A DNA stretch of 64,000 nt from JAFDVJ01 sp044229875 (GTDB taxonomy: Bacteria; Acidobacteriota; Blastocatellia; Pyrinomonadales; Pyrinomonadaceae), in NCBI GenBank assembly GCA_044229875.1, contig JBGASE010000001.1, positions 1-64,000 on the forward strand. Reading direction: 5' to 3'. The notes beneath the pieces were generated by a model. That model saw nothing but the letters and a program-made list of their open reading frames with translations, searched no databases and was not told the origin of the DNA. Of this stretch, positions 44,845-53,797 are shown piece after piece (positions within the stretch are counted from its first letter, which is position 1; every line of letters begins with the position of its first letter). A program made the translations under genes and the position numbers.

Positions 44845-45852
44845 ATGAACGGATGGTTCGAAAGCAATAGTTTTTTTTCCGTGCAGAATATCGCGAAATC
44901 ATTACAAATCTTAATGTTAGGCGTCATTGTTTGGGCGCCTTCCGCAGTTCTATTTGGTCAGAAAGGCGATGAAGATCTGAAGATCGAAACGCGCCTTGTT
45001 TCGGTCGAAATCTCGGTCACCGAATCCGATGGAAAACCTGTCACCGGCTTGAGGCCTGAAGACATAAGGCTGTTTGTAAATGGATCGCCGACCGACGTCG
45101 CCTTTTTTCAACCGGTCGTAAAGGAGGCCAACAGCCGCCCGATCTCGATAGTGTTCGCTCTCGATATGTCCGGCAGCGTGACCTCAGCGGAACTCGAACT
45201 GCTGACGGCCGCGATGCGTCGATTTGTCGATCAGCTTTCGCGATACGACGCGCATTTTGCACTTGTGACTTTCGGGATGGATGTGAAAACCGTTCAGTCA
45301 TTCACCGCGCGGCGCGACAAAATCGAGAAGGCGTTTCGAAAACTCGCGCGTGAAGACGACGGCCTGTCGACCCACGCATACGACGCGATCGATTCTGCCG
45401 TTCGCTTGCTCGTCCGGAAATCGCCAAAAGTCATCAAAGGTAAATTCCCGCGGCGCGCGATCATAGTTATTACCGATGGTTTCCCGGTCGGCGACACCGT
45501 TTCGCCGGCGACGGCGGCCGAACGCGCAAATCAGGCAGAAACTTCCGTCTTCGGCGTCATCCTACCTTCATTCTCACGTTTGCAGGGAAAAAAGAAGCCC
45601 CTTCCGACCTTGCTTGAGGCGAGCGGGCTGATTGAGAAAACCGGCGGGAGAAGCTTCTACGCGAACGAACTGAATTTCGAGCGATTGTTCGACCAGTTGG
45701 CGACGGAAATAGTCTCTTCATATGTCGTCGCCTACTATCCGGATGATTCCGCGACGCAGGAGATCAGGGTCGAGGCGCCGAACGGATTGCGGGTCACGCA
45801 AAGCCGCAAAACAGTCAATCGGACGACTGATCCGAAGCCCGACGATCAGTAG
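44845..45852 (+). CDS. VWFA-related protein (Acidobacterial type)
   Basis: The 335-residue protein has a signal peptide (hydrophobic 17-38), a beta-rich lead-in (IETRLVSVEISVTESDGKPV, 48-110) and a von Willebrand A domain with an incomplete MIDAS, IVFALDMSGSVTSAE (DxSGS present), and VITDGFPVG near 210. This layout fits the TIGR03436 family abundant in Acidobacteria. Such proteins bind partners outside the cell; the role here is unknown. The upstream gap 44531-44844 (314 bases) shows no gene; a TTGACA at 44687 has no good -10 partner. The 3' end overlaps the LysW-like gene by seven bases. Confidence 0.8.
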   Translation: MNGWFESNSFFSVQNIAKSLQILMLGVIVWAPSAVLFGQKGDEDLKIETRLVSVEISVTESDGKPVTGLRPEDIRLFVNGSPTDVAFFQPVVKEANSRPISIVFALDMSGSVTSAELELLTAAMRRFVDQLSRYDAHFALVTFGMDVKTVQSFTARRDKIEKAFRKLAREDDGLSTHAYDAIDSAVRLLVRKSPKVIKGKFPRRAIIVITDGFPVGDTVSPATAAERANQAETSVFGVILPSFSRLQGKKKPLPTLLEASGLIEKTGGRSFYANELNFERLFDQLATEIVSSYVVAYYPDDSATQEIRVEAPNGLRVTQSRKTVNRTTDPKPDDQ

Positions 45853-46058
45853 CGGTCGTCCTCATAGTCGTACGGATCATCGCCGTAGTCATCATAGTCG
45901 TCGCCCTTTCCCGCCTCATGCAGATCAAGCTCGATCGGATCCAGCCCGACAACTTCGAGATCGACACCGCATTCGTCGCAGTTGACTATATCGCCTTGTT
46001 CGGAATCGGCATCGACGTAAACTTCTTCGGCGCACTCAGGACATTTTGAAGTCGGCAT
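45846..46058 (-). CDS. LysW-like zinc-ribbon protein with acidic tail
   Basis: The 70-residue protein begins MPTSKCPECAEEVYVDADSE and has CPEC and CDECGVDLEVVGLDPIEL, the two-Cys-pair pattern and CGxxLEV core of LysW, the amino-group carrier for lysine/arginine synthesis. LysW proteins end in EDWGE, whose Glu carries the substrate; here the tail is instead GDDYDDYGDDPYDYEDDRY, so it may not serve as a carrier. The start at 46058 excludes a longer frame with no ribosome binding site. No lysX or lysZ gene is near. Confidence 0.7.
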   Translation of the reverse strand: MPTSKCPECAEEVYVDADSEQGDIVNCDECGVDLEVVGLDPIELDLHEAGKGDDYDDYGDDPYDYEDDRY

Positions 46059-46266
46059 TTGATGATTTTCTCCAATTGATCGTTTCGCAAACCTGATAAC
46101 CGGAACCGAAAATCCGTAACGCAGGCTCAATCCAATCTAATCCGAAATGTCTTGGATTGGCAACATTTTCAACAGAAATTTGAACGGTTTTCAATTTGTT
46201 TTCAAGCGATGTTTAGTAGATATTATTCATTGATCTGGATTATTTCAAACTCAGCCTGGACAAAAA

Positions 46267-47199
46267 ATGCGCTTTCCTTTCGAACTGGATTCAACCAAGA
46301 AATTTGACGTCGTCGGCTTCGGAACGAACGCTGTCGATTACCTGATCCGTGTCCCGAGCTATCCGGAATTCAACTCCAAGGTTGAATTAGTCAACTATCT
46401 TCAGGCGGCGGGCGGCGAGATTGCGACGACGATGGCCGGACTCCAGCGACTGGGAGCGAAAACGTCATATGTCGGACGGTTCGGGGATGACGCCGAGGGC
46501 GCATTTGGTATCGATTCATTGCGCGACGAGGGCGTCGATCTCGGTTGGGCCGAAACGATCGAAGGCGCACGGACACAGATCGCATTTATCGTCATTGACG
46601 TCCGCAACGGCGAACGGACCGTAATCTGGAAGCGCGACGCCGCGTTGGCTTATTCGCCTGAAGAAATTCCGGAAGACGCGCCGAAGAGTTGCCGGATACT
46701 TCATTTCACGCCGCACGATGCACGTGCTTGCCTGGCGATGGCACGGTCTGCAAAGGAATCGGGGGCCGTAATTTCGATCGATATCGACAACATTTTTGAC
46801 GGGATCGAGGATGTTTTGCCGCTCGTTGACGTCTTGATCACATCGGCTGAGTTTCCGGGTCGATTTCTTGGAATTCACAGCCAAAAGCAGGCGCTTTCTG
46901 AGTTGCAAGCGCGTTTCGGGTGCAAGGTCGCCGGCATGACGCTTGGCGAGACGGGATCGCTATTGCTGTGCGGCGACGAGTTTGTCCGAACCGACGGATA
47001 TCCGGTTCCGGGCGGTTGTCAGGACACGACCGGCGCCGGCGACTCTTTCCGCGTCGGATTGCTTTACGGTTTGCTGAAAGGCGAATCGGTCGAAGATTCA
47101 GCGCGAATAGCGAACGCCGTCGCGGCCCTCAAATGCCGTGCGGTCGGCGCCCGAACGGCGTTGCCGTCGCCAACCGAACTCGCCGAACTGCTCAAATAA
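46267..47199 (+). CDS. PfkB-family carbohydrate kinase
   Basis: The 310-residue kinase shows VVGFGTNAVDYLIRVPSYP, GGEIATTMAGLQRLGAKTSYVGRFGDD and the ATP/catalytic signature DTTGAGDSFRVGLLYGLL near 255, with the base Asp. It phosphorylates a sugar or nucleoside; ribokinase, fructokinase and others share these features and the substrate cannot be told. No sugar transporter is close. An AT-rich stretch (46180-46260) just upstream likely contains the promoter. Confidence 0.85.
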   Translation: MRFPFELDSTKKFDVVGFGTNAVDYLIRVPSYPEFNSKVELVNYLQAAGGEIATTMAGLQRLGAKTSYVGRFGDDAEGAFGIDSLRDEGVDLGWAETIEGARTQIAFIVIDVRNGERTVIWKRDAALAYSPEEIPEDAPKSCRILHFTPHDARACLAMARSAKESGAVISIDIDNIFDGIEDVLPLVDVLITSAEFPGRFLGIHSQKQALSELQARFGCKVAGMTLGETGSLLLCGDEFVRTDGYPVPGGCQDTTGAGDSFRVGLLYGLLKGESVEDSARIANAVAALKCRAVGARTALPSPTELAELLK

Positions 47200-47290
47200 A
47201 AGTCTTTACGCCCGATCCGTCGATATGCGAAAATCATGTTGGCGGTATTTTCTGTGGTCTCCGGGGTCGTCTCTTCTGCCTCAGCCTGAT

Positions 47291-48511
47291 ATGGAATCCA
47301 AAACCGGGCTCATCATTCAATTTACGGGAATATTTCTCGTCACGGCTTTGTCGCTGTTTCTTCGGCGTTCGTTGAAGACCCCGGCGTCGACGTTGTGGCT
47401 GGTCGCGTGGGCAAGTCTCTCGGCGGCTCTTTTCTGTTTGAGTCTGGGATTCATATTTCCGTCGACGAAGGTCCTTTTCGGCGTTTACTTCTTTCTTGAA
47501 TATGTATTCGGACTGGCGCTCGTTCTCGGTTGCAAGAGCCTCGCCCCGACTTCAAAGAGTGATTCCCGATTGGCGTTGGCGGTCATTCCGTTTGCGCTGC
47601 TTTCCACCTGGCTTGCGGTTGCGATCGGAGACTTCAATTACGTTTTCAACATTCACGCGTTTGTCCTCGGGGCATTCTTTGGAGCCTCATTTCTGGTTCT
47701 CGGGAATTCAGAGATCAAGAGCTTCGGCTGGCGCGTGATGCGGATCGCACTGCTGCTTCTGACCATCGACTTTTTTCATTACGCCGCGGTTTTTACGATT
47801 CTCCTGATCGATCCCGAACTATTGCCGGCGACAAGCTATCTTTCGTTCGCGCCGATCATCGACCTCGTGCTTGAGATTCTTCTTGCGTTCGGGATGGTGA
47901 TCGTTTTGTTGGAGCAGGTTCTCGACAGGGTCCAGGCAGTCAACAGCGAACTTCAGGAAGCGCATGAGAAGCTGCGCCAGATCGCGCATATTGATCCGCT
48001 GACAACGGCCTTTAACCGACATGCGTTTTACGGATTTCTCGAGAACCGAGATACGGGTACGGTCTCCGGATGTGTCGGATTTTTTGATATTGACGATCTT
48101 AAACCGATCAATGACCAACTCGGCCACGCCGTCGGCGATACCGTCATCCGAACGGTGGTCAGAACGCTTCGCGATCTGATCCGGGCAGAGGATCTTATTT
48201 ACCGCTGGGGCGGCGACGAATTTTTCGTCGTCATGATCGGCATGACCGAAGATTCGGCGCTTGAAAGACTCCACCGCATCGATCGGATGCTTACCGATGT
48301 GTCGATCGAAGGCCTCGATCGTCCGCTCACGATCCGCGTCTCATGCGGTTTCAAGAATTTTTCAGACACCTCGCAGCTCGAATCCGCGGTCCGCTCGGCA
48401 GACGAAGAAATGTACCGCCGCAAAATGGAGCGAAAGAACCGAAGAAAAACCGGCACGCATGCCCCCGTCTTCATTTCAAACGAAAATATTCTCGTCTCGA
48501 TGAACCGTTAG
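47291..48511 (+). CDS. Membrane GGDEF diguanylate cyclase
   Basis: The 406-residue protein has about seven membrane segments in residues 6-220, a coiled-coil (LLEQVLDRVQAVNSELQEAHEKLRQ) and a GGDEF domain from about 240. The active site YRWGGDEFFVV is intact and an RAED inhibitory site sits five residues before it. It makes c-di-GMP from two GTP. The start at 47291 suits the first hydrophobic helix; a Met at 47225 is possible. It ends overlapping the convergent CBM9-like gene by four bases. Together with the HD-GYP/GGDEF protein it gives the region two c-di-GMP enzymes. Confidence 0.88.
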   Translation: MESKTGLIIQFTGIFLVTALSLFLRRSLKTPASTLWLVAWASLSAALFCLSLGFIFPSTKVLFGVYFFLEYVFGLALVLGCKSLAPTSKSDSRLALAVIPFALLSTWLAVAIGDFNYVFNIHAFVLGAFFGASFLVLGNSEIKSFGWRVMRIALLLLTIDFFHYAAVFTILLIDPELLPATSYLSFAPIIDLVLEILLAFGMVIVLLEQVLDRVQAVNSELQEAHEKLRQIAHIDPLTTAFNRHAFYGFLENRDTGTVSGCVGFFDIDDLKPINDQLGHAVGDTVIRTVVRTLRDLIRAEDLIYRWGGDEFFVVMIGMTEDSALERLHRIDRMLTDVSIEGLDRPLTIRVSCGFKNFSDTSQLESAVRSADEEMYRRKMERKNRRKTGTHAPVFISNENILVSMNR

Positions 48512-49149
48512 CACATCGGAATTGCAAGCTCAAAATCGCCGAAGCATGCCGGAACATGGAAGTTCGGGGCGGATGTCCTTGTCTGAGACCAGGCGAGATA
48601 GCCGCGATTCGGGTCGGTACCGACGCAACGGTATAGATTTCCTTTAAATCTCAGCCCCGAATGCGCCGTGAGGTTGAGCGATTTCCACTCAATTCGCATC
48701 GCCATGACGCTTGAATCTTCATTGATCTGCGCCGCCGATTCCATTCCCGATTCGTAATCCCAATCAGTCTCGCGACGGTCGGCCAACTGCTTGATGCCGA
48801 GGTCGATCCATTCGCCGTTTGGGGCTATCTCGAACTCAAAATACCGGTTCGGTTCGCCCGGATCCGGAGCAATGAAAACTTCGCATACGTCGCGATCCCA
48901 GAGTCCGATTGTTTTTGATGCGAGTTCAGGCTCCGTCGAAACAACAAACGGCTCACTCTGGTTCGCCTCAAAGCGGACGTAGAGCGCATCGTCCGACCAC
49001 AGCAGCCGCGCAGAAAAATGACGTCCCGGTGGTGCCGCATCGCCGGACCAATACGTCTCAACGCGGATCACATCAGCGACGTTCCATGCATCGTGATGAA
49101 GTTCGCCGATCGGAAAATCGGTGTCGATACGACGGATAAGTGCTTTCAT
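48508..49149 (-). CDS. CBM9-like carbohydrate-binding family protein
   Basis: The 213-residue protein matches the CBM9-like (DOMON-related) beta-sandwich family: LLWSDDALYVRFEANQ, LWDRDVCEVFIAPDPGEPNRYFEFEIAPNGEWID, and a final WKGNLYRCVG-like strand (FKGNLYRCVGTDPNRGYLAW). No signal peptide is seen. Such proteins bind sugars or haem; the ligand is unknown. Its ATG overlaps the YjbQ stop (ATGA), so translation is coupled in the yjbQ-ubiB string. Confidence 0.8.
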   Translation of the reverse strand: MKALIRRIDTDFPIGELHHDAWNVADVIRVETYWSGDAAPPGRHFSARLLWSDDALYVRFEANQSEPFVVSTEPELASKTIGLWDRDVCEVFIAPDPGEPNRYFEFEIAPNGEWIDLGIKQLADRRETDWDYESGMESAAQINEDSSVMAMRIEWKSLNLTAHSGLRFKGNLYRCVGTDPNRGYLAWSQTRTSAPNFHVPACFGDFELAIPMC

Positions 49150-49565
49150 TCGCCGATGATTTTGACCAGCACACGCTTGCGCCGGCCGCCGTCAAATTCG
49201 CCGTAGAAGATCTGCTCCCACGGCCCGAAATCGAATTCGCCTTCGGTGATCGCAACGACCACCTCGCGGCCCATTACCTGACGCTTCATGTGCGCATCGG
49301 CGTTGTCCTCGCCGGTATCGTTGTGCCGGTAAGAACGAACCGGTTCGTGCGGTGCCAGCTTTTCGAGCCAGACTTCATAATCGTGATGCAGCCCGCGCTC
49401 GTCGTCGTTGATAAAAACCGACGCCGTGATATGCATTGCGTTGATCAATGCAATCCCTTCGGTGATCCCCGATTCGGCGAGGCATCGCCTGACGTCGGGC
49501 GTGATGTTGATGAACGCGCGGCGCGTCGGAATATCGAACCAAAGTTCCTTTCGGTAGCTTTTCAC
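49146..49565 (-). CDS. YjbQ family protein (secondary thiamine-phosphate synthase type)
   Basis: The 139-residue protein fits YjbQ/UPF0047: VVVAITEGEFDFGPWEQIFYGEFDGGRRKRVLVKIIGE at its end, and INAMHITASVFINDDERGLHHD in the middle with the conserved His residues. A GTG at 49565 gives the usual length; a longer frame to 49658 is antisense to the end of the kinase gene. Some members show thiamine-phosphate synthase activity, but the true role is unclear. The UbiB gene stops inside its start region and the CBM9-like gene overlaps its stop. Confidence 0.85.
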   Translation of the reverse strand: MKSYRKELWFDIPTRRAFINITPDVRRCLAESGITEGIALINAMHITASVFINDDERGLHHDYEVWLEKLAPHEPVRSYRHNDTGEDNADAHMKRQVMGREVVVAITEGEFDFGPWEQIFYGEFDGGRRKRVLVKIIGE

Positions 49566-49569
49566 GATT

Positions 49570-51315
49570 TCAGTTGCCGGTATTGAACACGGTCTTGAAT
49601 GCCATTTTTGCCAGTTTCCAGGTGCGGTCGAGATCGATCTTTCCGCCTTCCTCGTCACGCCCGAGCAGTTTGTCGACGACCAGTTTTCGCAGGTCGCGGC
49701 CTTCGCGCTTGAGCATGAATTCCTTTGCGTACGGTTTCGCAGTCTCGAAGAAGTTGAATTCCGGATCGGTGATGATGCCGATCCCCTCGAGCGTCATCAA
49801 GGCGCGCATGATGTAAGTGAAATTCGACGGCAGTCTGAATGGATAATCGTACATGACGTCGGCCAGATCGTACGTCAGCTCCTTGAAATTCACCTCTTTG
49901 AGTTTCAGGTTCAGATGAAACCTGAACATCTTTTCGACCACCGGCCGGACGATCTCCGGATTTGCGCCGGGCTTGAGAAAATCGAGCTCGATCAAATCCT
50001 GCGCGATCCCCGCCGGATCCTTGCCGACAACGTGGAAAAACGCATCGATCATTTTCGCCTGAAGTTTCGGCGTGATCCGTCCGACCATTCCAAAATCGAA
50101 GAACGCAAGCCGGCCGTCGGGCATGACCAGCAAATTGCCGGGATGCGGATCGGCATGAAAAAAGCCGTCTTCGAGAAGCTGTTTGAGATATGTTCTGATC
50201 AGCAATCGGTTCACCTTCTCGGGCGAAACGTTGCGCGCCATGAGTTCTTCAAGCGCGGTCACCTTTGTTCCGTGGATAAATTCCATCGTGATGACCTTTG
50301 ACGTCGTCGCGCTCCAATAAATTCGCGGAACGTGAACGTTCGACCAGTCTCTGAAACTCTCGCGAAACCGATCGGCGTTGCGCCCCTCGGCCGCGTAATC
50401 CATTTCTTCGTGGATCGTTTCGTCAAACTCGCGGAGCATTCCTTTCCAATCAGCGTTCTCGTTGAGCGCCGGAAAACGTTCGGCAAAATTCGCGACCTTT
50501 CGCAGAATCTCGATATCGCCGCGAATGATCCCGGCGAGATTCGGCCGTTGGACCTTGACCGCAACCTCTTCTCCGGTAAACAGCTTGGCGCGATAGACCT
50601 GACCGAGACTTGCGGCCGCGACCGGTTCGATGTCGAATTCCTCGTAAACCTCGTTGATCTTCTTTTCGAGTTCCTTTTCGATCCGCGCAAACGCGATCTC
50701 GTTCGGAAACGACGGAACCGAATCCTGGAGTTCGCCGAGCGCTTTGACGAACGGAAGCGGAAGCAGATCGGGGCGCGTTCCCATCGATTGGCCGATCTTG
50801 ATGAACGTCGGGCCGAGCTCGATCAGTTTTTCCTTGAGCCAAACCGCCTGTCTCTCCTGATTCAGCTCCTTGTTCCGTTCGGAACCGAACATGAACCGCC
50901 GCAGAATGAGCATGAACCAGTGAAAAACGGTCAGCCGCAGCCCGTAAAGCCACTCGCCGCCGACCGCCATCCGCGTCAGTCGACGTGCGGTTTCGATCCG
51001 TGCTTCGGCCTGCTTCAGATGCTGCGCGCGATGAACGTCGTATTGATCGAGATAGAGATAAAGCGCGAGTTTGCCGAGAACCGCGGAAACGTGAAACAGT
51101 CGGAAATAGCCGCGCCAACCGCGATAGCTGAGTTCGACCTCAGTTTCCTTTTCGATCAGAAACCGTTCTTCGGCGATCAACTGATCGTTCGTGACCTGTT
51201 TTGAAATCGGCAGCGATTTGGTCGGTACCAGATGCTGGTGACCGTTTTCTCTGTCGCCGTCGATGATCGGGACGATCGCCTTGTCTTTCACTGCCAAACC
51301 TGTTGTTTCATCCAT
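49570..51315 (-). CDS. UbiB/AarF (ABC1) family protein kinase-like protein
   Basis: The 581-residue protein belongs to the ABC1/UbiB family, atypical kinases needed for quinone synthesis or lipid homeostasis. Features are WLKEKLIELGPTFIKIGQSMGTRPDLLP (KxGQ motif), AAASLGQVYRAKLFTGEEVAVKVQRP (nucleotide-binding Lys), ADPHPGNLLVMPDGRLAFFDFGMVGRI (catalytic loop). Hydrophobic parts near the N-terminus suggest membrane association. With mqnE and the prenyltransferase it might support menaquinone synthesis. AAGGA about 8 bases upstream supports the start. It overlaps the YjbQ start by nothing but ends inside its leader. Confidence 0.88.
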   Translation of the reverse strand: MDETTGLAVKDKAIVPIIDGDRENGHQHLVPTKSLPISKQVTNDQLIAEERFLIEKETEVELSYRGWRGYFRLFHVSAVLGKLALYLYLDQYDVHRAQHLKQAEARIETARRLTRMAVGGEWLYGLRLTVFHWFMLILRRFMFGSERNKELNQERQAVWLKEKLIELGPTFIKIGQSMGTRPDLLPLPFVKALGELQDSVPSFPNEIAFARIEKELEKKINEVYEEFDIEPVAAASLGQVYRAKLFTGEEVAVKVQRPNLAGIIRGDIEILRKVANFAERFPALNENADWKGMLREFDETIHEEMDYAAEGRNADRFRESFRDWSNVHVPRIYWSATTSKVITMEFIHGTKVTALEELMARNVSPEKVNRLLIRTYLKQLLEDGFFHADPHPGNLLVMPDGRLAFFDFGMVGRITPKLQAKMIDAFFHVVGKDPAGIAQDLIELDFLKPGANPEIVRPVVEKMFRFHLNLKLKEVNFKELTYDLADVMYDYPFRLPSNFTYIMRALMTLEGIGIITDPEFNFFETAKPYAKEFMLKREGRDLRKLVVDKLLGRDEEGGKIDLDRTWKLAKMAFKTVFNTGN

Positions 51316-51399
51316 CGTAAATCCTTCGCAAGAACAGTCTTAGAATCACAAAAAACGAATCGGTTTGCAAAAAAGTTCGTTCACGGGCGGGAATTGCCT

Positions 51400-52353
51400 T
51401 CAGGCGAGTTCGAGTTGGTTTGCGACGCCCTGACGTTTGAAATAACGAAGCGCGGTTGCCGAATCGATCTGAATCTGCGATTTGAGTTCGTCGATCCCCG
51501 AAAACTTTCGTTCATCGCGGATCCGGTACAGAAATCTGACGCGGAGCACGTCGCCGTAAAGATCGCCGTCAAAATCGAAAACAAAGGTCTCGATCGACGG
51601 CATTTTCTCGTCATCGAACGTCGGTCTGACACCGACGTTCGTGATACTTCGTCGCCAGACGCCGTCGATCAGCGTCGCCGTTGCGTAGACTCCGAATTTC
51701 GGAATGACGCGGTTGACCGGTTTCAGATTCGCTGTCGGAAATCCGATCGTCCGGCCGCGTTTGTTGCCGTGAATGACCTGGCCTTCGACACCGTACGGGC
51801 GGCCGAGCATGCGTCGCGCCAGATTCACCTTGCCGTCGGCCAAAAGGCGTCGGATGATCGACGACGAAATGCGAGTTCCGCGCAATTGGACTTCGTCAAC
51901 TTCGTCGGCCCGAAACCCGAGCCGATCGCTAATTTCCCTCAGAAGTCCGATATTTCCTGATCGGTTCTTCCCAAACGCGAAACCGGCGCCGAGATAGACT
52001 TCGCGGGCCTGCAGCCGTTCGTGAACGACGTCGGCAAGAAACCGCTCAGCGTCGATCGCGGCGAAGTTTTCGTCGAATCGGATGACGATGGCCTGTTTGA
52101 TACCGAGAAATTCAAAATTCGCCAGCCGTTGATCGAGGGTCTGAAGCAGCGGCGGCGCACTCGCCGGATGCAGAACGGCACGCGGATGCGGATCGAACGT
52201 GAGCACGGTCGGGACAGTTCCGGTTACGGCGGCGCGCTCGACGACCGTCTGCATGATCCGCTGATGGCCGACGTGAAGACCGTCAAAAACGCCGAGCGTG
52301 AGCGTCGTGCCGCGCAGAATTCCCGCATTGTCAGTTCCGTGAAATATCTTCAT
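51400..52353 (-). CDS. ribF: Bifunctional riboflavin kinase/FAD synthetase
   Basis: The 317-residue enzyme makes FMN and FAD from riboflavin. The FAD synthetase half shows LGVFDGLHVGHQRIM, FDPHPRAV and the region FGKNRSGNIGLLRE (AMP binding), and the kinase half has RPYGVEGQVIHGNKRGRTIGFPTANL with the conserved PTAN. Length is normal. GAAGG from the end of the preceding gene lies about 7 bases before the ATG, which is only five bases after its stop, so the two are co-transcribed. Confidence 0.95.
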   Translation of the reverse strand: MKIFHGTDNAGILRGTTLTLGVFDGLHVGHQRIMQTVVERAAVTGTVPTVLTFDPHPRAVLHPASAPPLLQTLDQRLANFEFLGIKQAIVIRFDENFAAIDAERFLADVVHERLQAREVYLGAGFAFGKNRSGNIGLLREISDRLGFRADEVDEVQLRGTRISSSIIRRLLADGKVNLARRMLGRPYGVEGQVIHGNKRGRTIGFPTANLKPVNRVIPKFGVYATATLIDGVWRRSITNVGVRPTFDDEKMPSIETFVFDFDGDLYGDVLRVRFLYRIRDERKFSGIDELKSQIQIDSATALRYFKRQGVANQLELA

Positions 52354-52358
52354 CGCGT

Positions 52359-53123
52359 TCAGCCTTCGACCACCATTTCATCGTACGCAAAACTCACGTT
52401 GTCAGGCAAAAGCCGCGAGTCACGGGAGTGCAGCACGTCATGATTGAGATGCGTCAGGAAAGCCCGTTTGGGCTTCAGATCTTCGATGTAGGCCAATGCT
52501 TCGTCGAGACAAAGATGCGTCGAATGCGGCTTGAACCTGACGCAATCGAGCACCAGCACGTCAAGATCCCGAAGTCCGTCCATCGAATCCGGCGGAATCG
52601 TTTTCAGATCGGTGGCGTAAGCAAAATCGTTGAAACGGTAAGCGATGACCGGCAGTTTACCGTGGATGACTTCAAGCGGCGTGACCTCGAGCCCGTTGCC
52701 GAATGAAAAGGTCGAGTTGTGGACGACCGTGTGCGGAATCAGTTGCGGAAGTCCGCCGCCGAAATGCGTCGGCTCAAAAATGTAGCGAAAAATGCGCTTG
52801 AGGTCTGTCCACGCGATTTCATTGGCGTAAACTCCCATCGCGCCGTAGCGGAAATTGAAAGGCCGGATATCGTCAAGCCCAAAAACATGATCAACGTGGC
52901 AGTGCGTGATGAAAACTGCGTCGAGCCGTTTGAGCTTCGCGCGCAGCGCCTGCTGGCGGAAATCGATTGAGGTGTCGACCAGAATCTGCTGACCGGCATG
53001 CTCGATCAGGACCGAAACGCGAAGCCTTTTGTCGCGCGGATCGTCCGACCGGCAGGTTTCGCATTCGCATCCGATGGTCGGAACTCCGGTTGATGTTCCG
53101 GTGCCGAGAAAAGTAAGTTTCAT
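52359..53123 (-). CDS. MBL-fold metallo-hydrolase (PhnP-like)
   Basis: The 254-residue protein has the beta-lactamase-fold metal site FITHCHVDHVFGLDD (HxHxDH at about 74-79) and further His in VIHGKLPV and THLNHDV. The N-terminus GTGTSTGVPTIGCECETCRSDDPRDKR resembles PhnP and RNase Z-like cyclic phosphate hydrolases, including the CxCxxC cluster that binds zinc in PhnP. The likely substrate is a cyclic nucleotide or phosphodiester. The gene is followed by ribF, five bases away. Confidence 0.85.
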   Translation of the reverse strand: MKLTFLGTGTSTGVPTIGCECETCRSDDPRDKRLRVSVLIEHAGQQILVDTSIDFRQQALRAKLKRLDAVFITHCHVDHVFGLDDIRPFNFRYGAMGVYANEIAWTDLKRIFRYIFEPTHFGGGLPQLIPHTVVHNSTFSFGNGLEVTPLEVIHGKLPVIAYRFNDFAYATDLKTIPPDSMDGLRDLDVLVLDCVRFKPHSTHLCLDEALAYIEDLKPKRAFLTHLNHDVLHSRDSRLLPDNVSFAYDEMVVEG

Positions 53124-53181
53124 GTTCGGAGTCCCGTCGTGTTCCGTTCAGCGCCGGCCGATTCGTGCGCCGAACCCCGAA

Positions 53182-53703
53182 CTACTTCTTGCCCAGAATA
53201 TCGCTCGCGGAGAATTTCTTCGCCGCCTGTTGCTTCAGCCGTTCCTCGGTTGCGCGGACAAGCTGGACATACTGCATTCTCAGGTCGGCAAGTAAACCGT
53301 CGAGCAGTCGGGCCTCCTTCGGATGAAGATTGCCGTTCGTTTTCTCGCGCAGCATGCCGAGAACGTCAAGCCAATATTTGCCGGAATCGAGATCAAGTTG
53401 CCGTTGGCCCGTTGCGGGATGCGGCATCGCGCCGAGCGCCGCGGCCGCGTTTGTCGCCAGCGTTGAAAGAAAATTCACGAAGCTCGCCGGATCATCCGCG
53501 CCCGGAATATCGTCAGATTCGGGTTCGGCAGGCAGTTCCGGCTCGGTCGCCGCCGCTGTCGGCACGGGCGCCGGTTCAACGACGGGGACCGGCTCCGGAC
53601 GCGCCGGAGGCGGCTCAAAACCTTCACGCAGACTTCCGTCAAGGTTGAATTTGCGCCGATCGGTGACCTTTACCGCATTTTGTTCTTCTTCGTGTTCACT
53701 CAT
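53182..53703 (-). CDS. DUF1844 protein
   Basis: The 173-residue protein has a charged N-terminus (KVTDRRKFNLDGSLREGFE), a Pro/Ala/Glu-rich linker (33-70), and the DUF1844 helical core (DPASFVNFLSTLATNAAAALGAMPHP, DSGKYWLDVLGMLREKTNGNL, EARLLDGLLADLRMQYVQL). These are commonly found in Acidobacteria and delta-proteobacteria; function unknown. It is divergent from mazG, with a 94-base gap in which no gene is visible. Confidence 0.75.
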   Translation of the reverse strand: MSEHEEEQNAVKVTDRRKFNLDGSLREGFEPPPARPEPVPVVEPAPVPTAAATEPELPAEPESDDIPGADDPASFVNFLSTLATNAAAALGAMPHPATGQRQLDLDSGKYWLDVLGMLREKTNGNLHPKEARLLDGLLADLRMQYVQLVRATEERLKQQAAKKFSASDILGKK

Positions 53704-53797
53704 AACTGCTGATCAATCTTCTGTTTGATAGTAGCATTTCGCCGAAAAAGAATTCAAAATCGATTCCAGCCGCGGATTCGTGGTTTGTGACTGAATT

